From Nocardia vaccinii NBRC 15922 (lineage in GTDB: Bacteria > Actinomycetota > Actinomycetes > Mycobacteriales > Mycobacteriaceae): a DNA stretch of 43,220 nt. Positions 22,340 through 30,683 of the stretch are shown here, piece by piece; the stretch's first letter is position 1, and every line of letters begins with the position of its first letter. Position numbers and translations under genes: made by a program. The DNA lies in NCBI RefSeq assembly GCF_001613305.1, contig NZ_BDCC01000022.1, forward strand, positions 1 through 43,220, written 5' to 3'. The notes under the pieces are model-generated. The model was given only the letters and a program-made list of their open reading frames with translations. It made no database searches and had not been told where the DNA came from.

Positions 22340-23133
22340 CCTTCGCCGCAACCGATTCCGCACAGGGGCACAGCGCCTCGATGATCAGCGCGCAGCAGGT
22401 GTGCAAGAACTTCGGCGCCCTGCGGGTACTCAAGGGCATCTCGCTGGAGGTGGGGCGCGGCGAGGTGACATGCCTGATCGGTCCGTCGGGATCGGGCAAG
22501 TCGACCTTTCTGCGCTGTATCAACCACCTCGAACAGGTCAATGCCGGAAGGTTGTACGTCGACGGCGATCTGGTCGGCTACCGGGAGAAGGGCGGACGGC
22601 TCTACGAGCTGCATCCGCGAGAGGCCGCGCGCCAGCGCCGCGATATCGGCATGGTGTTCCAGCACTTCAACCTGTTCCCGCACCGCACGGCCCTGGAGAA
22701 CGTCATCGAGGCGCCGACCCAAGTGAAGAAGATCCGCAAGGCCGAGGCGATCAGCCGCGCGGAGGAGCTGCTCGACCGGGTCGGATTGGCGGACAAGGCC
22801 GGTAGTTATCCGGCGCAGCTGTCCGGCGGCCAGCAGCAGCGGGTCGCGATCGCGCGGGCACTGGCGATGGACCCCAAGCTGATGCTGTTCGATGAGCCGA
22901 CCTCGGCGCTGGATCCCGAACTGGTCGGCGAGGTATTGGGCGTGATGCGCGAGCTGGCCGCGTCGGGGATGACCATGGTGGTGGTCACCCACGAGATGGG
23001 GTTCGCCCGCGAGGTCGCCGATCAGCTGGTCTTCATGGACGGCGGCGTGGTCGTGGAGTCGGGCGAGCCGCGCAAGATGCTTTCCGATCCGCAGCACGAG
23101 CGCACGAAGACGTTCCTGTCCCGAATTCTCTAG
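22336..23133 (+). CDS. Polar amino acid ABC transporter ATPase
   Basis: Energises the importer encoded just upstream; 265 residues, cytosolic face of the membrane. Walker A is GPSGSGKST, the Q-loop is VFQHFNLFPH, the signature LSGGQQQRVAIARAL, Walker B LMLFDEPTSALD and the switch His is in VVVTHEMGFA. It is close to GlnQ/GluA-type proteins. There is a small insert before the Q-loop (YREKGGRLYELHPREAARQ). The ATG overlaps the permease stop as ATGA, so the two are translationally coupled. The gene ends 118 bases from the convergent LysR gene; I saw no strong terminator hairpin in that gap. Confidence 0.95.
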   Translation: MTFAATDSAQGHSASMISAQQVCKNFGALRVLKGISLEVGRGEVTCLIGPSGSGKSTFLRCINHLEQVNAGRLYVDGDLVGYREKGGRLYELHPREAARQRRDIGMVFQHFNLFPHRTALENVIEAPTQVKKIRKAEAISRAEELLDRVGLADKAGSYPAQLSGGQQQRVAIARALAMDPKLMLFDEPTSALDPELVGEVLGVMRELAASGMTMVVVTHEMGFAREVADQLVFMDGGVVVESGEPRKMLSDPQHERTKTFLSRIL

Positions 23134-23251
23134 CGGGGTGCGGAGTCCGGGTGTGCACCATGCCCTGGAGGTCGCCGATTTGCGTTGGAGAAAGTGACTT
23201 TCGTGCCGGCGCACGAGGCGGACCTCGGCGTGACCACGATCACGTGCGGGC

Positions 23252-24160
23252 TCAGCCGGCCTGTGCTCGCGGTGCGGCCAGTGCGATACGGAGCTGTCCC
23301 AGCAGTACTTTCGCGGCCGGGGCCGCCGGGCGGTCCGCACGCCAGGTGAGGGCGAGGCGGCCGCGTAGTTCGGGGTCGATCTCGACCATGCGGACGCCCT
23401 CGGCCGCGGCCTGTGCCGGGGACAGATCGGGGACTACGGCCACGCCCAGGCCCCCGGCGGCGAGACGGATCAACAACGGCGGTGCCGCCGCCTCGAATTC
23501 GACGCGCGGTTCGAAACCCGCTTCGGCGCAAGCGCGTTCGAGGACACCGCGAATCCCGGTGCCACGGGACAGGCAGATCAGCGGGTGGTCGCGCAGGTCG
23601 GCCAGCGTTGTCCGAGCGCCGAATTCCCGGTCGTCGGCGGCGACGGCGGCGTTGACGCGGGTGTCGAACACGATGTCCACACCCAGGCCGGGATCCGGTT
23701 CGGCCCCGGTCAACGCGACCAGCGCGATATCGAGATCGCCGCGCACCACCGCGGCGAGCATACGGTCCGAGGTGTCCTCGGTCAGGGTGATGCCGACCTG
23801 CGGATGATCGCGGTGGAAGGTTGTGAGCACAGCGGCGATATCCACCTCGCCGAGGGCCGCACCGGAGATGAGCCCGATCCGGACGTGGCCGCGCAGCAGG
23901 CCGGTGAATTCGTCCACGGTATGTGAAATCTGCTGTGCCGCTTGTAATGCCGCGCGAGCATGCGGCAGCACCGCGGCGCCGGTCGCGGTCGGGGTGACCG
24001 ACCGGCCGGAGCGATCCAGCAGTGGCTGACCCACCTCCTTCTCCAGCTGCCGGATCTGGGCCGACAGGCCGGGCTGGGTCAGATGCAGGCGAGCCGCGGC
24101 CCGGGTGAAATTCGCTTCCTCGACCACGGTCACGAAGTAGCGCAGCTGGCGCAGTTCCAT
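23252..24160 (-). CDS. LysR family transcriptional regulator
   Basis: Transcription factor of 302 residues. Residues 1-60 are the winged helix-turn-helix (MELRQLRYFVTVVEEANFTRAA, then LHLTQPGLSAQIRQLEKEVG), residues about 90-290 the two-lobed effector domain (VRIGLISGAALGEVDIAAVL; LICLSRGTGIRGVLE; GLGVAVVPDLS). It is divergent from the flavin oxidase gene at 24232, with 71 bases between the start codons. This is the classical arrangement in which the LysR protein represses itself and activates the neighbour in response to a substrate-derived coinducer. Short inverted repeats lie in the shared gap. The effector is unknown. No autonomous ribosome-binding site is obvious before ATG 24160. Confidence 0.93.
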   Translation of the reverse strand: MELRQLRYFVTVVEEANFTRAAARLHLTQPGLSAQIRQLEKEVGQPLLDRSGRSVTPTATGAAVLPHARAALQAAQQISHTVDEFTGLLRGHVRIGLISGAALGEVDIAAVLTTFHRDHPQVGITLTEDTSDRMLAAVVRGDLDIALVALTGAEPDPGLGVDIVFDTRVNAAVAADDREFGARTTLADLRDHPLICLSRGTGIRGVLERACAEAGFEPRVEFEAAAPPLLIRLAAGGLGVAVVPDLSPAQAAAEGVRMVEIDPELRGRLALTWRADRPAAPAAKVLLGQLRIALAAPRAQAG

Positions 24161-24191
24161 AACTGGAAATTATAGACATGAGAAGAACTAT
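24159..24191. promoter_or_regulatory. Possible LysR operator between divergent genes
   Basis: The A/T-rich gap holds ATAA-N7-TTAT (24159-24173) and ATAG-N12-CTAT (24172-24191), both close to the T-N11-A form of LysR sites. The first overlaps the LysR start codon. Binding is inferred from form and place only. Confidence 0.4.
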
Positions 24192-24231
24192 CTGTTTTAC
24201 TTCTGAATCGCGCACGGGCAGAGTACGAAAT

Positions 24232-25602
24232 ATGACCACTACGCGCTTGCTCCCCGAACTTCCCGAAGTCACCGGGCCGCTGTTCCAGCCGGGCACACCC
24301 GGATACGACGAGGAGGTCGCGGGCTTCCAGACCGCCTACACCCATCGGCCCGCCCTGGTGGTCGGCGCACTGCATGCCGAAGACGTCCGCAGTGCGGTGG
24401 AATACGCAGCGCGGCACGGGCTTCCGGTCGCGGTGCAGGCGACCGGGCACGGGCTGTCGGTGGCCGCGGACGGCGGAGTGCTGATCAGTACGCGGCGAAT
24501 GCGAGAGATCGCCGTCTATCCGGATACTCGTACCGCCCGGGTGGCAGCGGGTGTGCGGGCCGAGGCGTTGATCGAGGCGGCGGTGGCGCACGGACTCGCG
24601 CCGTTGAACGGATCATCGCCGAGCGTCGGGGTGGTGGGCTATCACCTCGGCGGCGGTCTCGGCATTGCGGCCCGGACCTTCGGCTATGCCGCCGACCACG
24701 TCCGGGCGGTCGAACTGGTGACCGCGGACGGACGATTGCGCCGACTCACCCCGGGCGACGAACTGTTCGGCGCGGTTCTGGGCACCGGCGGCAATTTCGG
24801 CGTGGTGACCGCTCTCGAGGTCGAACTCTTTCCGGTCTCGGCCGTCTACGGCGGTCGGCTGATCTTCGACGCCGGACTCGTGGAACCGGCCCTCGAGGCG
24901 TGGCGGCAGTGGACCTGGGACCTGCCCGAGGAGCTGACCTCGGCGATCACGGTGATGACCATGCCCGACCTTCCGGTGATCCCGGAACCGTTGCGCGGCA
25001 GGTACATCGCGACGGTCAACATCGCGTACACCGGTTCGGGGCGGGACGGCGAACGGCTCGTCGCGCCGCTGCGCGCGATCGGGCCCCGCCTGGCCGACGA
25101 CCTGCGTGTGATGCCCTATGCGGACACCCACACGATCTACAGTGACCCGCCTTTCCCGCACGCCTACACCGCGACCAACGCCTTGTTGCCGGAGTTGACC
25201 GCCGACGCGGCACAGGCGTTTCTGGACGTGACCGGTCCGGACAGTCCGGTGCCGGTGGTCGCTGGTCTCCGTCATCTCGGCGGTGCGCTGCGTCGTCCGG
25301 GCCCGGCGAACGTCGCGGTCGATAACCGCGACGCGGAATACCTCGCCCGGTTCATCACCGGCCCGGAGGGCGAGGGCGCCGCGGTCGGCGACCACCACGA
25401 CGTGATCGCAAAAGCGTTGTCCTCCTGGACGATCGGCCACATCCCCACATTCCTCTACGGTGCCGGCGAGCGAGCCGACGAGGCGCAGACCCGCGCCGGT
25501 TACACCCCGGCCACCTATTCCCGCCTGGCCGCCCTCAAATCCGATCTCGACCCGGCCAACCTGTTCCGCTACAACCGCAACATCCGCCCGGCCCGTTCCT
25601 GA
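24232..25602 (+). CDS. FAD-binding oxidoreductase (BBE-like family)
   Basis: Flavoprotein oxidase or dehydrogenase of the berberine-bridge-like group, 456 residues, no signal peptide. The FAD-binding PCMH-type domain covers about 35-210: RPALVVGALHAEDVRSAVEYA, then ATGHGLS, whose His is the usual 8-alpha flavin attachment residue, and GVVGYHLGGGLGIAAR. In bicovalent relatives a Cys lies near the latter segment; here it is absent (SPSVGVVG), so at most a single covalent link is expected. The C-terminal BBE motif is YSRLAALKSDLDPANLFRYN. ATG 24232 is preferred over ATG 24178, which would leave only 17 bases to the LysR start. Substrate unknown; probably controlled by the divergent LysR. Confidence 0.9.
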   Translation: MTTTRLLPELPEVTGPLFQPGTPGYDEEVAGFQTAYTHRPALVVGALHAEDVRSAVEYAARHGLPVAVQATGHGLSVAADGGVLISTRRMREIAVYPDTRTARVAAGVRAEALIEAAVAHGLAPLNGSSPSVGVVGYHLGGGLGIAARTFGYAADHVRAVELVTADGRLRRLTPGDELFGAVLGTGGNFGVVTALEVELFPVSAVYGGRLIFDAGLVEPALEAWRQWTWDLPEELTSAITVMTMPDLPVIPEPLRGRYIATVNIAYTGSGRDGERLVAPLRAIGPRLADDLRVMPYADTHTIYSDPPFPHAYTATNALLPELTADAAQAFLDVTGPDSPVPVVAGLRHLGGALRRPGPANVAVDNRDAEYLARFITGPEGEGAAVGDHHDVIAKALSSWTIGHIPTFLYGAGERADEAQTRAGYTPATYSRLAALKSDLDPANLFRYNRNIRPARS

Positions 25603-25823
25603 TCCCGCCTGGCTCGCTCGCGACCCCTTCGGATGTGAGCGGGCAGTCGCGCGGTGGCCGGTCCGTTCGGCGTCGAGCGCGCCCGTGGTGATGAGACCTG
25701 CGGCGAAGTCCGGGATGTCCGGCGCGGAGTGGTCGGTCCCGCCGGCCGCGGTGGCGCTCCGGCCCGGCGTGTGCCCCGGTGATTCGGGGCATGCGACCGC
25801 TGGACACCCGAGACTTCAGAACG

Positions 25824-25849
25824 ATATTGTAGTGATATCACTTCAATAT
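25824..25849. promoter_or_regulatory. 26-bp palindromic operator candidate
   Basis: ATATTG-T-AGTGATATCACT-T-CAATAT: all bases are symmetric about GATATC except one mirrored pair (T/T). It ends 12 bases before the SPFH start codon and overlaps the start of the GGGAGG ribosome-binding region. It is strikingly A/T-rich against the local GC content. The ribbon-helix-helix protein encoded second in the operon is the natural candidate to bind it. Confidence 0.6.
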
Positions 25850-25861
25850 TGGGAGGATGTC

Positions 25862-26803
25862 ATGGAGTTGCGGCGGGCCTTTCGGGTCAACGGGTTCTTG
25901 ATGCTCGTGCTACTGCTGGTCGTCGGGGCAGCCGGGCTGATCGGCGGGATCGCGGCGTCGGGGTCGGCGGCGAACGGGGACGGTGTGGCCGGCGGGGCCG
26001 TGGTCGGATATGTCGTGCTGGGTCTGGCGGTGCTCGCGCTGACCGGGCTGACGACCGTCGGGCCGAACGAGGCGAAGGTGCTGCAGTTCTTCGGCAAGTA
26101 CATCGGCTCGGTCAGCGATGCCGGATTCTTCTGGGTGGTCCCGCTGACGGCCAAGCGGCGAATCTCGTTGCGAGTGCGCAACTTCGAGACCCAGAAGCTG
26201 AAGGTCAACGATTCGGACGGCAATCCGGTCGAGATCGCGGCCGTGGTGGTCTATCGCGTGGTGGACAGCTTCAAGGCGGCCTTCTCGGTCGACGACTACG
26301 AGGAGTACGTACGCACCCAGTCCGAGACCGCGGTCCGGCATCTGGCGACCACGCACCCGTACGATGCCGCGCCCGACGCGGTGGCCGCGGCGGTCACTCA
26401 GGCGACCTTCGCCGCGTCCGAGGCTTCCGCCGGGGATCAGCCGCGCACCAGCCTGCGTAACGGCACCGAGGTGGCCGAGGAGATGACCGTGGAACTGCGC
26501 GAGCGCACCGAAATGGCCGGTATCGAGATCCTCGAGGCCCGGATCACCCACTTGGCCTACGCGCCGGAGATCGCCCAGGCGATGCTGGTGCGTCAGCAGG
26601 CCAGTCAGGTGGTCGCCGCGCGCAGCCGGATCGTCGACGGGGCCGTGGGCATGGTCGGCATGGCGCTGCAACGGCTCTCCGACGAGGGCATGGTCGATCT
26701 CGATGAGGAGCGCAAGGCGTCGATGGTGTCGAACCTGCTGGTTGTGCTGTGTGGGGATCGTGCCGCACAGCCCGTGGTCAACACCGGGACCCTGTACGCC
26801 TGA
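25862..26803 (+). CDS. SPFH/Band 7 domain membrane protein
   Basis: Membrane-anchored scaffold-type protein of the stomatin/prohibitin/flotillin superfamily, 313 residues. Two hydrophobic segments (about 12-34 and 45-62) are followed by the SPFH domain: TVGPNEAKVLQFFGKYIGSV, the FWVVPL turn, RNFETQKLKVNDSDGNPVEI, VVYRVVD and AAFSVDDYEEYVRTQSETAVR. The C-terminal half has ITHLAYAPEIAQAMLVRQQA and a helical tail that probably oligomerises. ATG 25862 follows GGGAGG. It shares an operon with a ribbon-helix-helix protein whose ATG overlaps its stop (TGATG). SPFH proteins organise membrane microdomains or protease complexes; the specific role here is unknown. Confidence 0.9.
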   Translation: MELRRAFRVNGFLMLVLLLVVGAAGLIGGIAASGSAANGDGVAGGAVVGYVVLGLAVLALTGLTTVGPNEAKVLQFFGKYIGSVSDAGFFWVVPLTAKRRISLRVRNFETQKLKVNDSDGNPVEIAAVVVYRVVDSFKAAFSVDDYEEYVRTQSETAVRHLATTHPYDAAPDAVAAAVTQATFAASEASAGDQPRTSLRNGTEVAEEMTVELRERTEMAGIEILEARITHLAYAPEIAQAMLVRQQASQVVAARSRIVDGAVGMVGMALQRLSDEGMVDLDEERKASMVSNLLVVLCGDRAAQPVVNTGTLYA

Positions 26804-26985
26804 TGGTCGCGCGCGAGCCCAAGAAGGTGTTGCTGCGCCTGGATCCGGCCGTCCACGAGGCGATCGCCAAGTGGGCGGCCGACGATCTGCGCAGTGTGAA
26901 CGCCCAAATCGAGTACGCGCTGCGAAGGGCCCTCGAGCAGGCGGGCCGATCACCCAAACCGCGAGCCGCGCCGGGCTCGGATTGA
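26803..26985 (+). CDS. Ribbon-helix-helix (Arc-type) DNA-binding protein
   Basis: A 60-residue protein. The first strand KVLLRLDPAVHEAIAKWA, helix A and helix B (RSVNAQIEYALRRALEQAG) match the Arc/MetJ fold, which binds DNA as a dimer with the strand in the major groove. The Pro/Arg-rich tail looks disordered. The start ATG overlaps the SPFH stop by one base, so translation is coupled. The likely role is autorepression of the SPFH operon through the 26-bp palindrome at 25824-25849. Small RHH proteins are often antitoxins, but the partner here is a membrane scaffold, not a recognised toxin. Confidence 0.85.
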   Translation: MVAREPKKVLLRLDPAVHEAIAKWAADDLRSVNAQIEYALRRALEQAGRSPKPRAAPGSD

Positions 26986-27007
26986 CCGAGTGCGGATGCG
27001 AGAAAGT

Positions 27008-27039
27008 GATGGGCCGTGGTTCGCGAACCACGGCCCATC
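27008..27039 (+). terminator. Terminator hairpin after the SPFH operon
   Basis: A perfect inverted repeat of 15 bases per arm (GATGGGCCGTGGTTC and its complement) with only GC at the centre, starting 22 bases after the RHH stop. A weak T/A stretch follows at some distance. Confidence 0.7.
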
Positions 27040-27164
27040 GGCATGCTCGGGCAAGTGCCCGGGGAGGAAACAAACTAAACGTCGGTTTTGTCCAGGATTG
27101 GTTACCAACACGTCACGTATTGAGCACAAAACGCCCCAGGACATGCGTGGACACCACGGATAGG

Positions 27165-27170
27165 TAGCGT
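27165..27170 (+). promoter_or_regulatory. Candidate -10 box for a leaderless gene
   Basis: TAGCGT is followed by six bases and the GTG at 27177, with no Shine-Dalgarno site. It is the same pattern as at pyk, polA and uvrB. Confidence 0.5.
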
Positions 27171-27176
27171 GGTCGC

Positions 27177-27929
27177 GTGCCAATCTCGTTCGAAACCGGG
27201 GGACTGCAACAGCTCGACCAGAACACCTGGGGGGATCCGAAGACTCGTGACATCATCACGCTGACCTACATCGACGCGGTGCCCGATCTGCCTGCGCCGC
27301 TCGAGGACGAGGACACGCTGCGCCGTCGGCTCACCGAGCTGCAAGCCGAATTCGGCTGTCTGCTCGAGGCGCATTCCATCACGGTGAACGGCCAGCCTGC
27401 GCTGTTGCGGTTGGAGAAGTTCCCGTTGCCGGACCGCGAATCGGGTCTCGGATTCACCGCCGGGATCGTGGTGCCCAAGGCCACCTGCAGCGCGATCCTG
27501 AAGATCATGTGCCCGGAGAACGGGCGGCCCGGCGCCCGGGAGGCGGCGGTGGTACCCAAGGTCGGCTTCCCGAACATGTTCCCCCCGCACCCGTACGCGC
27601 CGGAAGTCCGGGGCAAACTGCCCTACAACGCCGCCGACGACATGCGCTGGGACTCGATGTTCCCCGGTCACGCCCTCACCCGCGCCCGCGCCTGGATCGT
27701 GCACGCCAGCCGGACCGCCAAGATCGACCCCCGCTACGCCGCCCTGCCCCCGTTCACCGGGCCGGCCGCGGTCGGCGCGAAAGTGGGCGCCGCGGAGACG
27801 AGCGGCAGCGCGAATTCCGGTTCGAGCGGGACCAAGGCCGACGCGGCGAGCGAGAGCGCCGCCACCGAGGCGATGCCGATCGCGTCGGCTCCGGCCTCCC
27901 CGGAGACGATGCCGATCCCCAAGGCGTAG
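27177..27929 (+). CDS. Hypothetical protein
   Basis: A 250-residue protein with no signal peptide or membrane helix. I do not recognise the family. Residues 1-190 look globular, with ITLTYIDAVPDLP, a helix RRRLTELQAEFGCLLEAH, and a Cys-containing strand PKATCSAILKIMCPENG. Pro-rich NMFPPHPYAPEVRG follows. The last 55 residues are Ala/Ser/Pro-rich with MPI repeats and probably disordered. The GTG start lies six bases after TAGCGT, suggesting a leaderless message. It ends ten bases from the convergent methyltransferase gene. Codon bias is typical, so it is a genuine gene of unknown role. Confidence 0.75.
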   Translation: MPISFETGGLQQLDQNTWGDPKTRDIITLTYIDAVPDLPAPLEDEDTLRRRLTELQAEFGCLLEAHSITVNGQPALLRLEKFPLPDRESGLGFTAGIVVPKATCSAILKIMCPENGRPGAREAAVVPKVGFPNMFPPHPYAPEVRGKLPYNAADDMRWDSMFPGHALTRARAWIVHASRTAKIDPRYAALPPFTGPAAVGAKVGAAETSGSANSGSSGTKADAASESAATEAMPIASAPASPETMPIPKA

Positions 27930-27939
27930 GGCGCCGCAC

Positions 27940-28839
27940 TCAGTCCCGGGGGTGCGGACGGCGGGCGCTGATCGGCTTCTCGGTGACGAAAATCGCTGTG
28001 CCGGGAAAGATTTCGCCACGCAGCGGACTCCACTGCCCCCATTCGCGGTCGAGCCATTCCGGCCAGTCGGGCTCGATCAGATCGACCAGGACCAGCCCGG
28101 CCGCCACGATCTCGCGCACCCGATCTCCGACGGTGCGGTGGTGTTCGACGTAGGTTGGGTTGTCCTCGTCATCGACCTCGACGTAGGGAGTGCGGTCGAA
28201 ATACGGCATGGTCGCGCGCAACCCGTCCGGGCCGGGGTCGTCGGGGAAGATCCAGCGCATCGGATGATTCACCGAGAACACCCAGCGCCCGCCGGGCCGC
28301 AACACTCGTGCCACCTCGCGCATGACGCGGGCGGAATCGGCGACGAAGGGCACCGCGCCGAAGGCCGAACACGCCAGATCGAACGATTCGTCGGCGAACG
28401 GCAACTCCTCCGCGCCGGCCTGCACCAGCGGCACCCGCGGACCGCCGCGCGCCATGGCGGCGAGCCCCCGTTCGAGCATCCCGCGCGAGAGATCCAGTCC
28501 GACCGGATGCGCGCCGTGCGCGGCCAGCCATCGCGAGCACGGGGCCGATCCGCAGCCGATCTCCAGGATCCGCTTATCGGCGATGTCGCCCAGCAGATGC
28601 CAGTCGCCCTCGTGCAATCCCTCGGGGCACCAGACGAATTCGCCCTCGGGGGAGTCCACGCCGAGGAAGTCGGCGTGTTCGTCGTGGTACTGCGCCGCAT
28701 CGGCGTCCCACCAGGCCCGGCTGGCGCGGGCGCTGGCGCCGGAGTCGACGCGGGTGCGGCTCACTCCGGTCGTGCCGAGCGCGGCGGTGGCCTGCGCGTG
28801 ACGCTCTTCGGAGGAGAAATCGGGACGGTCTCGAGGCAT
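27940..28839 (-). CDS. Class I SAM-dependent methyltransferase
   Basis: Methyltransferase of 299 residues in the UbiE/Methyltransf_11 group. After a 40-residue variable N-terminus and RAWWDADAAQYHDEHADFL, motif I is ILEIGCGSAPCSRWL (residues 91-105), then an acidic end of strand 2 (VGLDLSRGML), GAEELPFADESFDL and the VARVLRPGGRWVFSV post-II segment. The C-terminal half has a conserved-looking NHPMRWIFPDD that may shape the acceptor pocket. The acceptor is unknown; ubiquinone/menaquinone-like or small-molecule acceptors are both possible. ATG 28839 has a weak ribosome-binding site. It is divergent from rpsA. Confidence 0.88.
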   Translation of the reverse strand: MPRDRPDFSSEERHAQATAALGTTGVSRTRVDSGASARASRAWWDADAAQYHDEHADFLGVDSPEGEFVWCPEGLHEGDWHLLGDIADKRILEIGCGSAPCSRWLAAHGAHPVGLDLSRGMLERGLAAMARGGPRVPLVQAGAEELPFADESFDLACSAFGAVPFVADSARVMREVARVLRPGGRWVFSVNHPMRWIFPDDPGPDGLRATMPYFDRTPYVEVDDEDNPTYVEHHRTVGDRVREIVAAGLVLVDLIEPDWPEWLDREWGQWSPLRGEIFPGTAIFVTEKPISARRPHPRD

Positions 28840-28874
28840 GATGGAAGGGTATCGACATACCGGGGGACCCTTGT

Positions 28875-28904
28875 TTGCTTGGTACAACGCACGTCGCGTA
28901 CGCT
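28875..28904 (+). promoter_or_regulatory. Candidate rpsA promoter
   Basis: TTGCTT (28875-28880), an 18-base spacer and TACGCT (28899-28904). This would give a 5' leader of roughly 200 bases before ATG 29119. Long leaders on rpsA are common, and self-regulation through the leader is possible but not shown. Confidence 0.4.
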
Positions 28905-29118
28905 GTTTCCCGCGAGTGTCTTCAGTGCTCGCGTACCGGGTACGTGATTGCTGATGTCACTCGTGAGCTGTGAGTCCAGGTAATGAGTACAGCGTTGTGC
29001 TGTGTCGCGGCGATGTGCTGTGCAGGTCCAACGTAGTTCCCATGGCTGTGAGTCAGCAGCGAAACCGAAAGTTCCAATGTCCACTACCGACCACAATCCG
29101 TCCGGAGCAACCCAACAT

Positions 29119-30600
29119 ATGCCCACCACCGTCACCTCGCCGCAGGTAGCCGTCAACGACATCGGCTCCGCCGAGGACTTCCTCGCCGCAATCGACAAGA
29201 CGATCAAGTACTTCAACGACGGCGATATCGTCGAAGGCACCATCGTCAAGGTCGATCGCGACGAGGTTCTGCTCGACATCGGTTACAAGACCGAAGGCGT
29301 CATCCCTTCCCGCGAACTGTCCATCAAACACGATGTCGACCCGAACGAGGTCGTTTCCGTGGGCGATGAGGTCGAGGCCCTCGTTCTCACCAAGGAGGAC
29401 AAGGAAGGCCGCCTGATCCTGTCGAAGAAGCGCGCGCAGTACGAGCGGGCGTGGGGCACGATCGAGGAGCTCAAGGAGAAGGACGAGGCCGTCAAGGGCA
29501 CCGTCATCGAGGTCGTGAAGGGCGGTCTGATCCTGGACATCGGCCTGCGCGGCTTCCTGCCCGCCTCGCTGGTCGAGATGCGCCGGGTGCGCGATCTGCA
29601 GCCGTACGTCGGCAAGGAGATCGAGGCCAAGATCATCGAACTGGACAAGAACCGCAACAACGTGGTTCTCTCCCGCCGTGCCTGGCTGGAGCAGACCCAG
29701 TCCGAGGTTCGCAGCGAATTCCTGCACCAGCTGCAGAAGGGCCAGGTCCGCAAGGGCGTCGTGTCCTCGATCGTCAACTTCGGCGCGTTCGTCGATCTCG
29801 GCGGCGTCGACGGTCTGGTGCACGTCTCCGAGCTGTCCTGGAAGCACATCGACCACCCGTCCGAGGTCGTCGAGGTCGGTATGGAGGTCACCGTCGAGGT
29901 TCTCGACGTCGACCTGGACCGCGAGCGGGTTTCGTTGTCGCTCAAGGCGACTCAGGAAGACCCGTGGCGTCAGTTCGCCCGCACCCACGCCATCGGCCAG
30001 ATCGTGCCCGGCAAGGTCACCAAACTGGTTCCGTTCGGTGCGTTCGTGCGCGTCGAGGAGGGCATCGAGGGCCTGGTGCACATCTCCGAGCTGGCCGAGC
30101 GCCACGTCGAGGTGCCGGACCAGGTTGTCGCCGTGGGCGACGACGCGATGGTCAAGGTCATCGACATCGACCTGGAGCGTCGCCGGATCTCGCTGTCGCT
30201 GAAGCAGGCGAACGAGGACTACCACGCCGAGTTCGACCCGTCGAAGTACGGCATGGCCGACAGCTACGACGAGCAGGGCAACTACATCTTCCCCGAGGGC
30301 TTCGACCCCGAGACCAACGAATGGCTCGAGGGCTTCGAGAAGCAGCGCGAGGAGTGGGAGGGCCGCTACGCCGAGGCGGAGCGTCGCCACAAGATGCACA
30401 CCGCGCAGATGGAGAAGATGGCCGCCGACGCCGCCGCCGAGGCCGCGAACGGTGGTTCGTCGAACTACTCCTCCGAGAGTGGCGCACAGTCGAACGCGTC
30501 GTCGTCATCGTCCTCCTCCTCTTCGGAGTCGGCCGGTGGTTCGCTGGCCAGCGACGCGCAGCTCGCCGCGCTGCGCGAGAAGCTGTCCGGCAACGCGTAA
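29119..30600 (+). CDS. rpsA: 30S ribosomal protein S1
   Basis: Binds mRNA on the small ribosomal subunit; essential. The 493-residue protein has four S1 OB-fold repeats, at about 33-105, 120-190, 206-277 and 292-363, for example GDIVEGTIVKVDRDEVLLDIG and GQIVPGKVTKLVPFGAFVRVEEG, followed by a helical Glu/Arg segment and a tail with a run of nine serines ending AALREKLSGNA. Four repeats is the usual actinobacterial number against six in E. coli. ATG 29119 gives MPTTVTSPQVAVND, matching the mycobacterial start; ATG 29077 would add 14 residues with no better ribosome-binding site. A strong palindromic terminator follows. It is nearly identical to mycobacterial RpsA through residue 400. Confidence 0.97.
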   Translation: MPTTVTSPQVAVNDIGSAEDFLAAIDKTIKYFNDGDIVEGTIVKVDRDEVLLDIGYKTEGVIPSRELSIKHDVDPNEVVSVGDEVEALVLTKEDKEGRLILSKKRAQYERAWGTIEELKEKDEAVKGTVIEVVKGGLILDIGLRGFLPASLVEMRRVRDLQPYVGKEIEAKIIELDKNRNNVVLSRRAWLEQTQSEVRSEFLHQLQKGQVRKGVVSSIVNFGAFVDLGGVDGLVHVSELSWKHIDHPSEVVEVGMEVTVEVLDVDLDRERVSLSLKATQEDPWRQFARTHAIGQIVPGKVTKLVPFGAFVRVEEGIEGLVHISELAERHVEVPDQVVAVGDDAMVKVIDIDLERRRISLSLKQANEDYHAEFDPSKYGMADSYDEQGNYIFPEGFDPETNEWLEGFEKQREEWEGRYAEAERRHKMHTAQMEKMAADAAAEAANGGSSNYSSESGAQSNASSSSSSSSSESAGGSLASDAQLAALREKLSGNA

Positions 30601-30614
30601 TTCGCACATCCGAC

Positions 30615-30644
30615 GAAGGCCCCGGTCGATCGACCGGGGCCTTC
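30615..30644 (+). terminator. Terminator hairpin after rpsA
   Basis: A perfect 30-base inverted repeat (arms of 15, GAAGGCCCCGGTCGA and its complement), 15 bases after the stop and followed by CGCCCGTTT. Confidence 0.75.
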
Positions 30645-30683
30645 GCCCGTTTCCGGGAGTATCCCGGTATCCTCGGCGATGAC

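Noticed and set aside
26803..26985. SPFH/RHH pair as a classical toxin-antitoxin system
   Set aside because: The RHH part fits an antitoxin, but the partner is a membrane scaffold with no known toxin fold; described instead as an autoregulated module.
29053..30399. A 448-codon minus-strand frame opposite rpsA
   Set aside because: Antisense of the S1 repeats; Leu/Asp/His-rich artefact.
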